Origin: Novispirillum itersonii | GTDB lineage: Bacteria > Pseudomonadota > Alphaproteobacteria > Rhodospirillales > Rhodospirillaceae | Length of the DNA stretch: 64,000 nucleotides | Assembly: GCF_014205675.1 (NCBI RefSeq) | Contig: NZ_JACIIX010000001.1 | Span: forward strand, 172,989 to 236,988 | Direction of reading: 5' to 3' | In this document: positions 52,151 to 61,516 of the stretch, piece by piece | Numbering within the stretch: the first letter of the stretch is position 1 | Layout of the letters: each line of letters begins with the position of its first letter | Translations under genes and position numbers: made by a program | Notes under the pieces: generated by a model | The model's input: the letters and a program-made list of their open reading frames with translations, nothing else | Databases searched by the model: none | What the model was told of the DNA's origin: nothing

Positions 52151-53190
52151 GCGTCACGCTCCGCTGCCAGTTCCAGCGCCCGGTTATAGACATCGCGCTT
52201 TTTCAGGCCGGTGACCGACACCACCTCCGCCGTGGCATCCCGCACCGACAGCCGGGCCAGCGCCGCCCGCAGCAGGCCGTCCAGATCCAGCGTTTCCGCC
52301 GTTTCCACCACCACCTCCGGCGGGGCGATCACCACCACCGCCTCGCCCTTGGGGGCTCCGGCAGCGGCATAATGGGCGGCCAGCTCGGTCAGCGGGGCGC
52401 GGCGGACCTCTTCATGCAGCTTGGTCAGCTCGCGGCACACCGCCGCCTCGCGCGGGCCGAACACCGCCGCCATCGAGGCCAGACTTTCCGGCAGGCGGTG
52501 CACCGATTCATACAGCACCAGCGTTGCCGGAACGGTGCGCAGGCTGGACAGAAACTCCTGCCGGGCCTTTTCCTTCGACGGCGGAAACCCGGCGAACAGG
52601 AAGCGGTCGGTCGGCAGGCCCGCCACCATCAGGGCGGTCAGCAGCGCCGAGGCCCCCGGCACCGGCACCACGGTCAGGCCCTGATCGCGGGCCTCACACA
52701 CCAGCTTGAAACCGGGATCGGACACCAGCGGCGTTCCGGCATCGGACACCAGCGCCACCGCCTCGCCCGCCGCAATGCGGGACAGCACCTGTGGCCGCAT
52801 CCGTTCGGCATTATGCTCATGATACGGCAGCATCGGGGTGCTGATGCCCAGACGGCGCAGCATCGCCCCGGTCACCCGGGTATCCTCGCAGGCCACCACC
52901 GAAGCTGCGCCCAGCACCTGACAGGCCCGGCGGGTGATATCGCCCATATTGCCGATCGGGGTCGCCACCACATACAGTCCGGCAGGCAGCGATGAGGGCT
53001 GTGGTTTACTTGCGTCGCCGCCGACGGTAGCATCATCGCCGCCGGGGGTCTCATCCCCGAAGTCGGATTCTGTATCGGAGAGGTCCCGTGACATCTGCTG
53101 CTGATCGTGCTGTCCCGTCCCGTCGTCCCGGGTCATCGGACCGGAAACTGTATGCGGCGGCACCGGATCAGGCTGGTTCGGGTCGGTCAC
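52147..53190 (-). CDS. rsmI: 16S rRNA (cytidine1402-2'-O)-methyltransferase
   Basis: RsmI methylates the 2'-OH of C1402 in the ribosomal decoding centre using SAM. The core starts LYVVATPIGNMGDIT and includes ACEDTRVTGAML, ALVSDAGTPLVSDPG, VVPVPGASALLTALMVAGLPTDRFLFAGFPP and VLYESVHRLPESL. An acidic, low-complexity N-terminal extension of about 65 residues precedes the core, which is unusual. The chosen GTG start at 53190 has AAGGA about ten bases upstream; shorter starts near residues 19 or 33 are possible. It is divergent from the LpoA-like gene. Confidence 0.93.
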   Translation of the reverse strand: MTDPNQPDPVPPHTVSGPMTRDDGTGQHDQQQMSRDLSDTESDFGDETPGGDDATVGGDASKPQPSSLPAGLYVVATPIGNMGDITRRACQVLGAASVVACEDTRVTGAMLRRLGISTPMLPYHEHNAERMRPQVLSRIAAGEAVALVSDAGTPLVSDPGFKLVCEARDQGLTVVPVPGASALLTALMVAGLPTDRFLFAGFPPSKEKARQEFLSSLRTVPATLVLYESVHRLPESLASMAAVFGPREAAVCRELTKLHEEVRRAPLTELAAHYAAAGAPKGEAVVVIAPPEVVVETAETLDLDGLLRAALARLSVRDATAEVVSVTGLKKRDVYNRALELAAERDA

Positions 53191-53249
53191 GGGCGGGGGT
53201 CCTTCTCACGGGGCGGAACGGAACGGCAGAGGAAAACCGCTGGCAGCGG

Positions 53250-54683
53250 ATGCCCGGCAGGGCCGCGCTGGCAGCGGCGCTGTCGGCCTGCCTGCTGGTC
53301 GGCGGCTGCCAGACCACCACTTCGCTACCATCCTGGATGAACGGTGGGAAGAGCGAAAGCGCCCCACCGGCCCAGCCGGCCCCGGCCAAGACCGCAACGC
53401 TGCCCGCCCCGGCCACCACACCGCCGCAGGGGGTGCCGCAACCGGCCCCGGCCCCGGTCGCCCCGCAACCGGCGATGACCGCCACCGGCGAGCTGCTGCC
53501 GACCACCCTGTCCACCGATCCCGCCGCCGACCCGACCGCCGTCCGGATTGCCCTGCTGGCCCCGCTGTCCGGCCCCAGCGCCGCCACCGGCCAGTCGCTG
53601 CTGAACGCCGCCCAGCTTGCCCTGTTTGATGCCGGGAACAGCGCCGTCACCCTGAAGCCCTATGACACCAAAGGCACCCCTGACGGGGCCGCCACCGCCG
53701 CCACTGCCGCCCTGAACGACGGGGCGGTGCTGGTGCTGGGGCCGCTGTTCGCCTCCTCGGTGACGGCGGTGACCCCGACCCTGAAGGCCGCCCATGTGCG
53801 GGCGCTGGCCTTCTCCACCGACCCGCAGGTGGCCAGCCCCGGCGTCTACGTCAGCGGTATCCTCGCCAGCGAGCAGGCCCGGCGGGTGGTGGCCCATGCC
53901 CGGGCGCAGGGTATCACCCGCTTTGCCGCCCTGTCGCCGGAAGGGGCCTTCGGGCGCTCGATGGTCGCCGCCTATGAACAGGCGGTGATCGCCTCTGGCG
54001 GAACGCTGGTGAAGACCCTGTTCCATGCCCCGGGCGAGGACCTTCAGACCAAGCTGAGGGCCTTCACCGATTTCGACACCCGCGCCGCCACTCTGGCCGC
54101 CCAGAAGAAGGCGCTGGAAGGCAAGACCGATCCGGCCTCTCTGGAAGCCATGGCCCGCCTGCAGACGCAGGACGCCACCGGCCCGCTGCCGTTCGAGGCC
54201 CTGCTGATGACCGCCAGCGGCACCCCGCTGAAGGAAGAGCTGGCGGTGCTGTCGGTGTTCAACGCTGATGGCCGTTCCGTGCGCCTGATGGGGCCGATGC
54301 TGTGGAACGACCCGGCCCTGCTGCGGGATCCCGGCCTGAGCCGGGCGTGGTTCCCGGCGGTGCCGCAGGCATCCTTCAAGGCGTTTTCCCAGCGTTATCA
54401 GCAGGCTTTCAACGAACAGCCGTCGGTCCTCAGCGCCCTTGGCTATGACCTGACCGCGCTGGCGGCGGTGCTGGCCCGCCAGAGCGGTGGCCGCGCCTAT
54501 GTCGATTCGGTGCTGACCCAGTCCGGCGGCTTCGCCGGGGCCAACGGCCTGTTCCGCTTCCGCCCCGACGGCGGCAACGAACGGGCGCTGGTGATGATGG
54601 AAAACACCGCCAATGGGCCGGTGGTGGCCGGGGAAGCGGTCAGCAGCTTCACCGCCGCTGACGCCGCCAAACCGGCGTTCTGA
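53250..54683 (+). CDS. Penicillin-binding protein activator, LpoA-like lipoprotein
   Basis: This 477-residue protein has a lipobox (LLVGGC, Cys near residue 21), then a Pro/Ala-rich linker to about residue 85. A type 1 periplasmic-binding-protein fold follows (RIALLAPLSGPSAATGQSLLNAAQLALF, VLGPLFASSVTAVTP, SALGYDLTALAAVLARQ). This is the architecture of LpoA-type activators of peptidoglycan synthases, and the position divergent from rsmI is conserved. Whether it activates a PBP here is inferred from family and context. The ATG at 53250 lacks an ideal Shine-Dalgarno sequence. Confidence 0.88.
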   Translation: MPGRAALAAALSACLLVGGCQTTTSLPSWMNGGKSESAPPAQPAPAKTATLPAPATTPPQGVPQPAPAPVAPQPAMTATGELLPTTLSTDPAADPTAVRIALLAPLSGPSAATGQSLLNAAQLALFDAGNSAVTLKPYDTKGTPDGAATAATAALNDGAVLVLGPLFASSVTAVTPTLKAAHVRALAFSTDPQVASPGVYVSGILASEQARRVVAHARAQGITRFAALSPEGAFGRSMVAAYEQAVIASGGTLVKTLFHAPGEDLQTKLRAFTDFDTRAATLAAQKKALEGKTDPASLEAMARLQTQDATGPLPFEALLMTASGTPLKEELAVLSVFNADGRSVRLMGPMLWNDPALLRDPGLSRAWFPAVPQASFKAFSQRYQQAFNEQPSVLSALGYDLTALAAVLARQSGGRAYVDSVLTQSGGFAGANGLFRFRPDGGNERALVMMENTANGPVVAGEAVSSFTAADAAKPAF

Positions 54684-54690
54684 CCGGCGG

Positions 54691-55344
54691 ATGACCTCAT
54701 CCTCCGGCCTGTCCGTCCGCTGGAGCCATACGGTCAGGCAGGATCAGACTGTTGTGGTCCTGCCTGACGGCTGCCGCGATATTCTGATCCGTCAGTCGCC
54801 GCAGGGGCAGGTCAGCGTAACGTTGACGGACTGGGATTTCGGCCCGCGCCCGGTGCGGCTGGAGGCCGGAACCCGGGTGACCGGCCACCGGCTGCGCCCC
54901 GGTGTCAGCATCCCACCATCCCTGCTGGCGGTTCTGGCCGCCGACCTCCACCGCACCGGCTCCTGTGCGGTGGAACAGGCCATCGCCGATCAGGCCCGTT
55001 TCCTGCCCGACCTTGACGGACTTCTTCCCGGCGGCGACCGCCTGCTGCCCGGTAATGACCGCAGCAAACGCACGGCGCAACGGCACTTCCGCGCCCTCGG
55101 CCTGCCGCCGCCGGGCCTGTGGCGGCAACTGGGCCGGGCCCGCCACACCGCCCGGCTGCTGGGGACGGAGCCACACATCCCCCTTGCCGATCTGGCCGGG
55201 CTGTGCGGATACAGCGATCAGGCCCACATGACGCGCGATCTGACCCGCTGGTTCGGCTGCTCCCCCGCCGCCCTGCGCCGGAACGCCACGATGCTGGCGG
55301 TGCTGGCGGAGCCGGGATTCGGGAACTGGGACCTCAGGGCCTAA
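54691..55344 (+). CDS. AraC family regulator
   Basis: This 217-residue protein has an N-terminal region (VVVLPDGCRDILIRQSPQGQ, like DUF6597) and a C-terminal AraC HTH (LADLAGLCGYSDQAHMTRDLTRWFGCSPAALR). It starts seven bases after the LpoA-like gene on the same strand but is probably an independent regulator. Its target is unknown. Confidence 0.85.
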   Translation: MTSSSGLSVRWSHTVRQDQTVVVLPDGCRDILIRQSPQGQVSVTLTDWDFGPRPVRLEAGTRVTGHRLRPGVSIPPSLLAVLAADLHRTGSCAVEQAIADQARFLPDLDGLLPGGDRLLPGNDRSKRTAQRHFRALGLPPPGLWRQLGRARHTARLLGTEPHIPLADLAGLCGYSDQAHMTRDLTRWFGCSPAALRRNATMLAVLAEPGFGNWDLRA

Positions 55345-55346
55345 GA

Positions 55347-55733
55347 TCAGGCTCCGGGCACCGGGGAACACAGTTCCACCAGATAACCGTCAGGATCACT
55401 GACATAGGCTGTGGTCTGCCCCCAGTCCTCCTGCCGCACCGGCTGGACCGCTGCCGCACCGGCAGCAAGGGCACGGTCCAGTGCCGCCGCCACATCGTCG
55501 GTCTCAAAGGCAATCTCAAACACCGGGGCCTCCCGGCGGGGACGGCCCGGCGTCTTGCCCAGATCCCGCATCAGCCGCACCGAGGAAAAGGCCAGCCGGG
55601 TTTCCCCCGTCGCCAGTTCCCCATAATCGCCGCCCTCGTGCAGAAAGCGGCGGGTCAGGCCAAAGGCCCGTTCATAAAACGCCAGAGAGGCGGCAACATC
55701 CTCGACAAAAAGGATCGTATAGCGGAACTGCAT
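55347..55733 (-). CDS. VOC (glyoxalase) family protein
   Basis: This 128-residue VOC protein has FRYTILFVEDVAASLAFYERAFGL at the start and AYVSDPDGYLVELCSPVPG at the end, typical of the glyoxalase/dioxygenase/bleomycin-resistance fold. Metal-ligand positions are not certain. It converges with the AraC gene, leaving two bases. Function cannot be narrowed. Confidence 0.88.
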   Translation of the reverse strand: MQFRYTILFVEDVAASLAFYERAFGLTRRFLHEGGDYGELATGETRLAFSSVRLMRDLGKTPGRPRREAPVFEIAFETDDVAAALDRALAAGAAAVQPVRQEDWGQTTAYVSDPDGYLVELCSPVPGA

Positions 55734-55870
55734 GTCAGGCTCCTGTTGCGGGAACACTCTCTCCGGCGGGAAATTCCGGTTTACCGGAGAGAGTTCTGTG
55801 AACAGGGGCCAGCATTCCCGATCCGTCCGGATCCGGTCTTGAAGAAAGGCGACAGCACGGGGCGGGGGGA

Positions 55871-56884
55871 TCAGGCCAGAAGGGCGTTGATCCGGTCCGC
55901 CACCACCGCCACCGGAATGTCGGCCATGGCACTGCCGCCGCACTCCTGCGCGGTGATGACGCAGCCGCGCCGGGTCAGCGGGGCAAACTTCTTCGGGCTG
56001 GTCGGGCCATACAGCACCACCACCGGCGTCCCGGACGCCGCCGCCAGATGCCCGACCCCGGCATCGTTGCACACCACCGCATGCAGGTGCCCAGCCAGCG
56101 CAATGGTGACAAACGGGGTCAGCCCCCGCCCGTCAATCAGCCGGGGATCCTGCAACGGAAACAGCGCCTGCGGCACCTGTTCCTGCAACGCCGTCTGCCA
56201 CTCCAGTTCCGCCGGGCCCAGCAGGATCACCGGCACCCGCCCGGCCTCCGCCTGCCGGCGGGCCAGCGCCACAAAGGAGTCCTGCGGCCAGCACTTATGC
56301 CGCCCCCCCGCCCCCGGGGCCAGACCGACCAGCGGCACGCCCTGCGGCACCACCGCCGCCGTCGCCGCCCGCAGCTCCTCCGGGACCGGAATCAGGGACT
56401 GGTCAGGGGTCGGCACCGGCACCCCGGCAGCCTGCTCCAGCAGGTCCAGCATCTGGCGCAGCATCGCCGCCGGGCGTTTGCCCTTGGCCGGACGGCAACC
56501 CCACGACGACAGCGCCCCGCGCACCGCCGGGGACACCAGCCGCCGGTGCGGCAGCCGCTTCAGGGCCAGCGTCGCCGCCGGTCCGCGCTGGGTATCGATG
56601 ATCAGGTCAAACCCCCGCCCGTCCAGCGGACGGGACCGCAGCAGATCCCCCCAGCGGGTCGGCACATCGGCCTGCTCGATCACCTCGTCGATCAGGCCCG
56701 CCACCGCCGGGGCCAGCACCCCGGCAAACACCGACCGGCCCTGACTGGCGGCCCATGTCACCCGCGCCTGCGGCCACAGATCCCGCAGCGCCCGCAGGAA
56801 CGGCATCTTCAGCAGGCCGTCCCCGATCAGATCCAGCCCGACATGCACCAACACCGTGCGCGGCTGAAACTCCGCTGTCCGCAT
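55871..56884 (-). CDS. Glycosyltransferase family 9 protein (heptosyltransferase-like)
   Basis: This 337-residue GT-9 protein begins TVLVHVGLDLIGDGLLKMPFLRALRDLWPQARVTW and has VGLAPGAGGRHKCWP and AVVCNDAGVGHLAAASGTPVVVLYGPTSP. Related enzymes add heptose or other sugars to the lipopolysaccharide core. It is a single gene here, so the acceptor is unknown. The start at 56884 (MRTAEFQPRTVL) is supported by domain onset; upstream codons look non-coding. Confidence 0.88.
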   Translation of the reverse strand: MRTAEFQPRTVLVHVGLDLIGDGLLKMPFLRALRDLWPQARVTWAASQGRSVFAGVLAPAVAGLIDEVIEQADVPTRWGDLLRSRPLDGRGFDLIIDTQRGPAATLALKRLPHRRLVSPAVRGALSSWGCRPAKGKRPAAMLRQMLDLLEQAAGVPVPTPDQSLIPVPEELRAATAAVVPQGVPLVGLAPGAGGRHKCWPQDSFVALARRQAEAGRVPVILLGPAELEWQTALQEQVPQALFPLQDPRLIDGRGLTPFVTIALAGHLHAVVCNDAGVGHLAAASGTPVVVLYGPTSPKKFAPLTRRGCVITAQECGGSAMADIPVAVVADRINALLA

Positions 56885-56974
56885 CCGTTTTTCTCCTGTC
56901 CCGCCCCCTGCCGCCGGACCGGCGGAGGCACCCTTCAGGGATACTCCCCTACCACAGGCCGCCGCCGGGAAAGA

Positions 56975-57021
56975 GGCGAATTTTGCGGGTCCGGCAATTT
57001 TACAGGGGCTGCAAATTCGCC
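56975..57021. promoter_or_regulatory. Inverted repeat upstream of ppa
   Basis: GGCGAATTTTGC (56975-56986) and GCAAATTCGCC (57011-57021) are complementary with a single bulged T. The element sits between the divergent glycosyltransferase and ppa genes and could be an operator or stem-loop. Confidence 0.35.
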
Positions 57022-57152
57022 GTCGCATCCGGCGGACGATACCGTTAGGATACCGCCGCCGAACCGGGGCGGACCCGTCTCCCACCCCCGGACCCGCCGC
57101 CAATCAAGCAGACCCGCCCGAACCGGGGCCGGGATGCAATGTCTAGAGGGCT

Positions 57153-57692
57153 ATGTCCATGGATATCAAGAAGATCCCGATCGGGAAGGATGCGCCGCGC
57201 GACGTCAACGTCATCATCGAGATTCCGCTGCGCAGCGATCCGGTGAAGTACGAAGTCGACAAGGAAAGCGGCGCCATGTACGTCGACCGCTTCCTGCACA
57301 CCGCCATGCACTATCCGTGCAACTACGGCTTCATTCCGCACACCCTGTCCGACGACGGTGACCCGGTCGACGTGATGGTGGTCGGCAACATGCCGGTGGC
57401 CGTGGGCTCGGTGATGCGCGTCCGCCCGGTCGGCGTGATGTTCATGGAAGACGAATCCGGTGGCGACGAAAAGATCCTCGCCGTGCCGCATTCCAAGCTG
57501 CACCCGTACCACGACGACGTGAAGAACTACACCGACCTGCGGGAAGTTCTGCTGCGTCAGATCGAACACTTCTTCGTCCACTACAAGGATCTGGAAGAAG
57601 GCAAGTGGGCCAAGGTTTCCGGCTGGGGCGATGCCGCCGCCGCCGAAAAGGCCATTGAGGACGCCATCGAGCGCGCCAAGGCCCAGGGCTGA
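57153..57692 (+). CDS. ppa: Inorganic pyrophosphatase
   Basis: This 179-residue soluble family I pyrophosphatase hydrolyses pyrophosphate, driving biosynthetic reactions. Conserved parts are IIEIPLRSDPVKYEVDKESG, RFLHTAMHYPCNYGFIPHT, the Asp-rich metal site DDGDPVDVMVV, and KLHPYHDDVKNYTDL. AGAGG lies four bases before the ATG at 57153; the in-frame ATG at 57159 (MDIKKI) is also a common family start. Confidence 0.96.
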   Translation: MSMDIKKIPIGKDAPRDVNVIIEIPLRSDPVKYEVDKESGAMYVDRFLHTAMHYPCNYGFIPHTLSDDGDPVDVMVVGNMPVAVGSVMRVRPVGVMFMEDESGGDEKILAVPHSKLHPYHDDVKNYTDLREVLLRQIEHFFVHYKDLEEGKWAKVSGWGDAAAAEKAIEDAIERAKAQG

Positions 57693-57743
57693 AGAATCAG
57701 CCCCAGTCCTATAGGTGGCTGATTGCTCAGCCTGTGCGTACAG

Positions 57744-57778
57744 AAAACCCGGCCCCGCCCAGCGGAGCCGGGTTTTTT
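57744..57778 (+). terminator. Terminator between ppa and chemoreceptor gene
   Basis: AAAACCCGGC / GCCGGGTTTT arms with a 13-base loop and a run of T, shared by the convergent genes. Confidence 0.85.
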
Positions 57779-57784
57779 GTCGCC

Positions 57785-59980
57785 TTATCCGGTCTGCACA
57801 GACGCCAGAAAGGCATCCACCTCCTGCGACAGGGTCTTGGCCTGCGCCGTCAGGCTCTCCGAAACCTGCTTCAGGGCCGTTGCCTCGCCGCTGGTCGATC
57901 CGGCCGCCATCCGCAGGCCGTCAACATGGCTGGCGGTCTGCTGACTGCCCCGGGCCACCCCGGTCATGGTGCGGGCGATTTCCTCGGCCGCCGCCGTCTG
58001 CTGCGACACCGCCGCCGCGATCTCCGCCGTGGTGCCATCCATGGCGGCAATCACCGCGCGGATCGCCGCCACCGCCCGGACCGAGGCATGGGTAGCCTGC
58101 TCCATCTCCACCAGCTGGCGGGAAATGTCACTGGTGGCACGGCCGGTCTGGGTGGCCAGATTTTTCACCTCTCCGGCCACCACGGCAAAGCCCTTCCCGG
58201 CCTCTCCGGCGCGGGCGGCCTCAATGGTGGCGTTCAGGGCCAGTAGGTTGGTCTGGTCGGCAATCCCTGAAATCAACGAGGCCACCGCCCCGATATTGCG
58301 GGCGACATCCTCCATCGAGGCAATCACCCCGACCGTCGCATCCGCCTCCCGCGTGGCCTCCGCCGCCACATCCGCCGCATGGCGGACCCGGTCGGAAATG
58401 CTCAGCGCCGAGGCCGACAGCTCTTCCACCGCCGCCGCCACCGTCTGCACCGCCGCGTTGACCTCCTCGGTGGTTTCAAGGGCCGCCGTACTGCGGTCCA
58501 GCGCCATCGCCGCCGTATCACTGAGGCGTCCGGCCCCGGTATCCACCGCGCTGACCCCATCGGCCACGGTTTCCACCACCCGCTTGACGGTCGCCTCAAA
58601 CCGGTTGGCGAGCCGGACCTGCCGGGTCACCGGCTGCCAGATCATCATGGCGGTGTCATAGCCGCCACCGGCCCCATGTACGGCGGAGATCCGCACCGCG
58701 AACACCTCAGCCCCAATGCTGACCCGGCATTCGCGCGGCAGGCCGGTGCCCTGCGCGATCGCCTGCCGGTCTGCCGGATCAAAGGCGTACAGATCCGACA
58801 GAGCCCGGCCGGTCCAGTCCCCGGCGGCATCGGGCAGCCCCAGACCGGCAATCATCGCCCGCCCGGCCCCGTTCAGATAGACCAGACGCAGGCTGGCCGG
58901 ATCAACGGTGATCACCGGACTGGTCATATCCTCCACCATCTGCATCAGCCGGAACGCCCGCTGCACATCGCTGTTCAGCTTATCGACCGTGGCAACCACC
59001 CGTCCGACCTCACTGCGGTCTTCCGGCCACCCCTGAAGGGAGACCGGCTGTCCGGCGGCCACCTGCCCCATCCACAGCCGCAGCTGCCGCAGGAAGCCGC
59101 TGATCCCCCGCGCCATCACCGCCGCCACCAGCAGGGCCAGCACCGCCAGACCGGCACACAGGCCAACCGTCAGCCGGTATTCCGCCTCCAGGGCCGCCGT
59201 GCGGTCCCGCAGCATCACATCCAGTCCTTTTTCCGCAGCGGCCCAGCCATCCGCCACCCGTGTGGCATGGCGGGCCAGCTCGGCCTGCACGCTGGGGTCC
59301 GGGGGGCCGCCCAGCCGCTCCAGCAGGGCGGTGGCCGAGGCCACCACCGGCTTCAGTGCCGGGTTTAAAGTCCCGTCAAACACGGTGGCACTGGCCGGGG
59401 TCCGCCCGTTGGCAAGGGCGGTTTCAATGCGGGCCACATCCGCCTGAAGCGCTCCCTTGGCCATGGCCACCGCCATCCGGTTGGCTTCCGTATTGCCCTG
59501 CGTCAGCGCCGCCACCCCCGCCTGAAGGGCCTGCGTGTTCCGGCCCATCGAAATCATGGCATTGATGGTCAGATCCATTGCATAAAAAGTAGGCACTTCT
59601 GGATCAAGTGTCAAATTTGAGGCATCCGACACCGCCAGAATGGCGGTTGCCAGCGCTGCCAGCCGCTCCGCCGGATCCGACCGCCCAAGGGTCGCCTTAA
59701 GGTCGGAAAAACCTTTTCCTGTCAGATATTTGCCCCCATCCGACCGCTGCACCGCCGCCAGACCGGCCGCCGCATCCGGATCCTGACCGGACAGCACCCG
59801 CACCGCCATCTGCCGCATCGGTGAAACAGCGGTCAATCCTTCGCTTTCCGCGACTGTAAAATCGAGCTGCTCCTGATACTTACCGATCAGCGCCACCAGA
59901 CTGACCACCAGCGGCACCACAAAAGCCGCACATAACAGCGCGACTTGTGTGGAGACCGATATTTTTCTGAGCACTTTCAT
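57785..59980 (-). CDS. Methyl-accepting chemotaxis protein with PAS domain
   Basis: This 731-residue receptor has an N-terminal membrane helix (about 12-33), a large helical periplasmic region (about 35-265) with repeated Ala/Leu heptad character, a second helix (about 270-292), and a HAMP-like linker. A PAS domain follows (about 345-460: [26 protein letters not shown]), then the MCP signalling domain with [28 protein letters not shown]. The PAS region suggests intracellular sensing, such as redox or oxygen, in addition to a periplasmic input. Confidence 0.92.
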   Translation of the reverse strand: MKVLRKISVSTQVALLCAAFVVPLVVSLVALIGKYQEQLDFTVAESEGLTAVSPMRQMAVRVLSGQDPDAAAGLAAVQRSDGGKYLTGKGFSDLKATLGRSDPAERLAALATAILAVSDASNLTLDPEVPTFYAMDLTINAMISMGRNTQALQAGVAALTQGNTEANRMAVAMAKGALQADVARIETALANGRTPASATVFDGTLNPALKPVVASATALLERLGGPPDPSVQAELARHATRVADGWAAAEKGLDVMLRDRTAALEAEYRLTVGLCAGLAVLALLVAAVMARGISGFLRQLRLWMGQVAAGQPVSLQGWPEDRSEVGRVVATVDKLNSDVQRAFRLMQMVEDMTSPVITVDPASLRLVYLNGAGRAMIAGLGLPDAAGDWTGRALSDLYAFDPADRQAIAQGTGLPRECRVSIGAEVFAVRISAVHGAGGGYDTAMMIWQPVTRQVRLANRFEATVKRVVETVADGVSAVDTGAGRLSDTAAMALDRSTAALETTEEVNAAVQTVAAAVEELSASALSISDRVRHAADVAAEATREADATVGVIASMEDVARNIGAVASLISGIADQTNLLALNATIEAARAGEAGKGFAVVAGEVKNLATQTGRATSDISRQLVEMEQATHASVRAVAAIRAVIAAMDGTTAEIAAAVSQQTAAAEEIARTMTGVARGSQQTASHVDGLRMAAGSTSGEATALKQVSESLTAQAKTLSQEVDAFLASVQTG

Positions 59981-60249
59981 ACTCTTGTGTCCCTTACAAG
60001 AGCAACGGATCCCGCACCGTGTCCCCGCGGGTCATGACCGTCACTGAGCAATGATTATTCTGGTTTGTTGCACGGCCTTTCTGACCGTGTTTGCATCAAA
60101 TTCAGCAAATCTCATGCCACGCCCCTGCCGCCTTTTTCAGCAGCGCGAATTGCATCCACCGGCCCAATCAGGCATACTCCCCGTACTTACAGTTCACTTT
60201 AACGATCATAGCATCACAACAGGCCAAACCGGCTTCACAGGAGTCCGCC

Positions 60250-61431
60250 ATGACTGAATCCGTCGTTATCCTCGGGGGTGCCCGCACCGCCATCGGTACC
60301 TTTGGCGGCAGCCTGAAAGACCAGACCCCGTCCGATCTCGGCGCACTGGTCATCGGGGAAGCCCTGAAGCGGTCCGGCGTGACCGGGGCCGACATCGGCC
60401 ATGTGGTGATGGGCAACATCATCCATACCGAAGCCCGTGACATGTACGTCTCCCGCGTCGCCGCCCTGAACGCCGGGATCGCGCAGGAAGCCCCGGCCCT
60501 GACGGTCAACCGTCTGTGCGGATCCGGCCTTCAGGCGATCATCTCCGCCGCCCAGACCATCATGCTGGGGGACTGCACCGCCGCCGTCGGTGGCGGCACC
60601 GAGGTGATGAGCCGGGCCGGATACCTGATGCCCGCCGCCCGCTGGGGCGCCCGCATGGGGGATACCGCCGTGGTTGACATGATGCTGGGGGCCCTGTCCG
60701 ACCCGTTCGGCGGCGGGCATATGGGGATCACCGCCGAGAACGTCGCCGACCGTTACGGCTTCACCCGCGACGAGCAGGACGCCTTCGCGGTGGAAAGCCA
60801 GCGCCGGGCCGCCGCCGCCATTGCCGCCGGACGCTTCAAGGACCAGATCGTGCCGGTGGTGACCAAGACCCGCAAGGGCGAGGTGGTGTTTGACACCGAC
60901 GAACACGTCAAGGCCGACACCACCACCGAGACCCTCGCCAAGCTGCGCCCGGCCTTCAAGAAGGATGGCAGCGTCACCGCCGGGAATGCCTCCGGGATCA
61001 ACGACGGCGCCGCCGCCGTGGTGCTGATGGCGGAGTCTGTCGCCAGCCAGCGCGGCCTGACGCCGATGGGCCGGATCGTCGCCTATGGCCACGCCGGGGT
61101 AGATCCGGCAGTGATGGGCATCGGCCCAATCCCGGCGGTGCGGAACGCCCTTAGCCGCGCCGGTCTGACCGTCGCCGATCTGGACGTGATTGAATCCAAT
61201 GAAGCCTTCGCCGTGCAGGCCTGCGCCGTGTCGCGCGACCTTGGGCTGCCTGCCGAGAAGGTCAATCCCAACGGCGGGGCCATTGCACTGGGGCATCCGG
61301 TCGGGGCCACCGGGGCGATTCTGGTGCTGAAGGCCCTGTACGAGCTGCACCGCACCGGTGGCCGCTACGGCCTGATCACCATGTGCATCGGCGGCGGTCA
61401 GGGCATCGCCCTGATTGTCGAGCGGCTGTAA
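60250..61431 (+). CDS. Acetyl-CoA C-acyltransferase (thiolase), PhaA/AtoB-like
   Basis: This 393-residue thiolase has the active-site Cys region NRLCGSGLQAIISAAQ (about residue 90), the His motif GGAIALGHPVGATGA and the C-terminal CIGGGQGIALIVERL. Thiolases of this type condense two acetyl-CoA to acetoacetyl-CoA, the first step of polyhydroxybutyrate synthesis, or act in fatty acid or ketone metabolism. PhaA function is plausible given the phasin, but no reductase or synthase gene is adjacent. The ATG at 60250 is preceded by AGGAG. Confidence 0.92.
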   Translation: MTESVVILGGARTAIGTFGGSLKDQTPSDLGALVIGEALKRSGVTGADIGHVVMGNIIHTEARDMYVSRVAALNAGIAQEAPALTVNRLCGSGLQAIISAAQTIMLGDCTAAVGGGTEVMSRAGYLMPAARWGARMGDTAVVDMMLGALSDPFGGGHMGITAENVADRYGFTRDEQDAFAVESQRRAAAAIAAGRFKDQIVPVVTKTRKGEVVFDTDEHVKADTTTETLAKLRPAFKKDGSVTAGNASGINDGAAAVVLMAESVASQRGLTPMGRIVAYGHAGVDPAVMGIGPIPAVRNALSRAGLTVADLDVIESNEAFAVQACAVSRDLGLPAEKVNPNGGAIALGHPVGATGAILVLKALYELHRTGGRYGLITMCIGGGQGIALIVERL

Positions 61432-61458
61432 AGCTCCACATCTTCCTTCCGGAAGCAC

Positions 61459-61491
61459 AAACCCCCGCCGGATCGCTCCGGCGGGGGTTTT
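61459..61491 (+). terminator. Bidirectional terminator between thiolase and serA
   Basis: AAACCCCCGCCGGA / TCCGGCGGGGGTTT form a 14-bp stem with a 4-base loop, with T and A runs on either side. Confidence 0.9.
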
Positions 61492-61516
61492 CGCATTCAG
61501 CAGACCACAGCGGCGG

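Noticed and set aside
60000-60249. PhaR-type box upstream of the thiolase gene
   Set aside because: Several TGCA and GCA strings occur (near 60067, 60090 and 60149) but none completes TGCRNYGCASMA.
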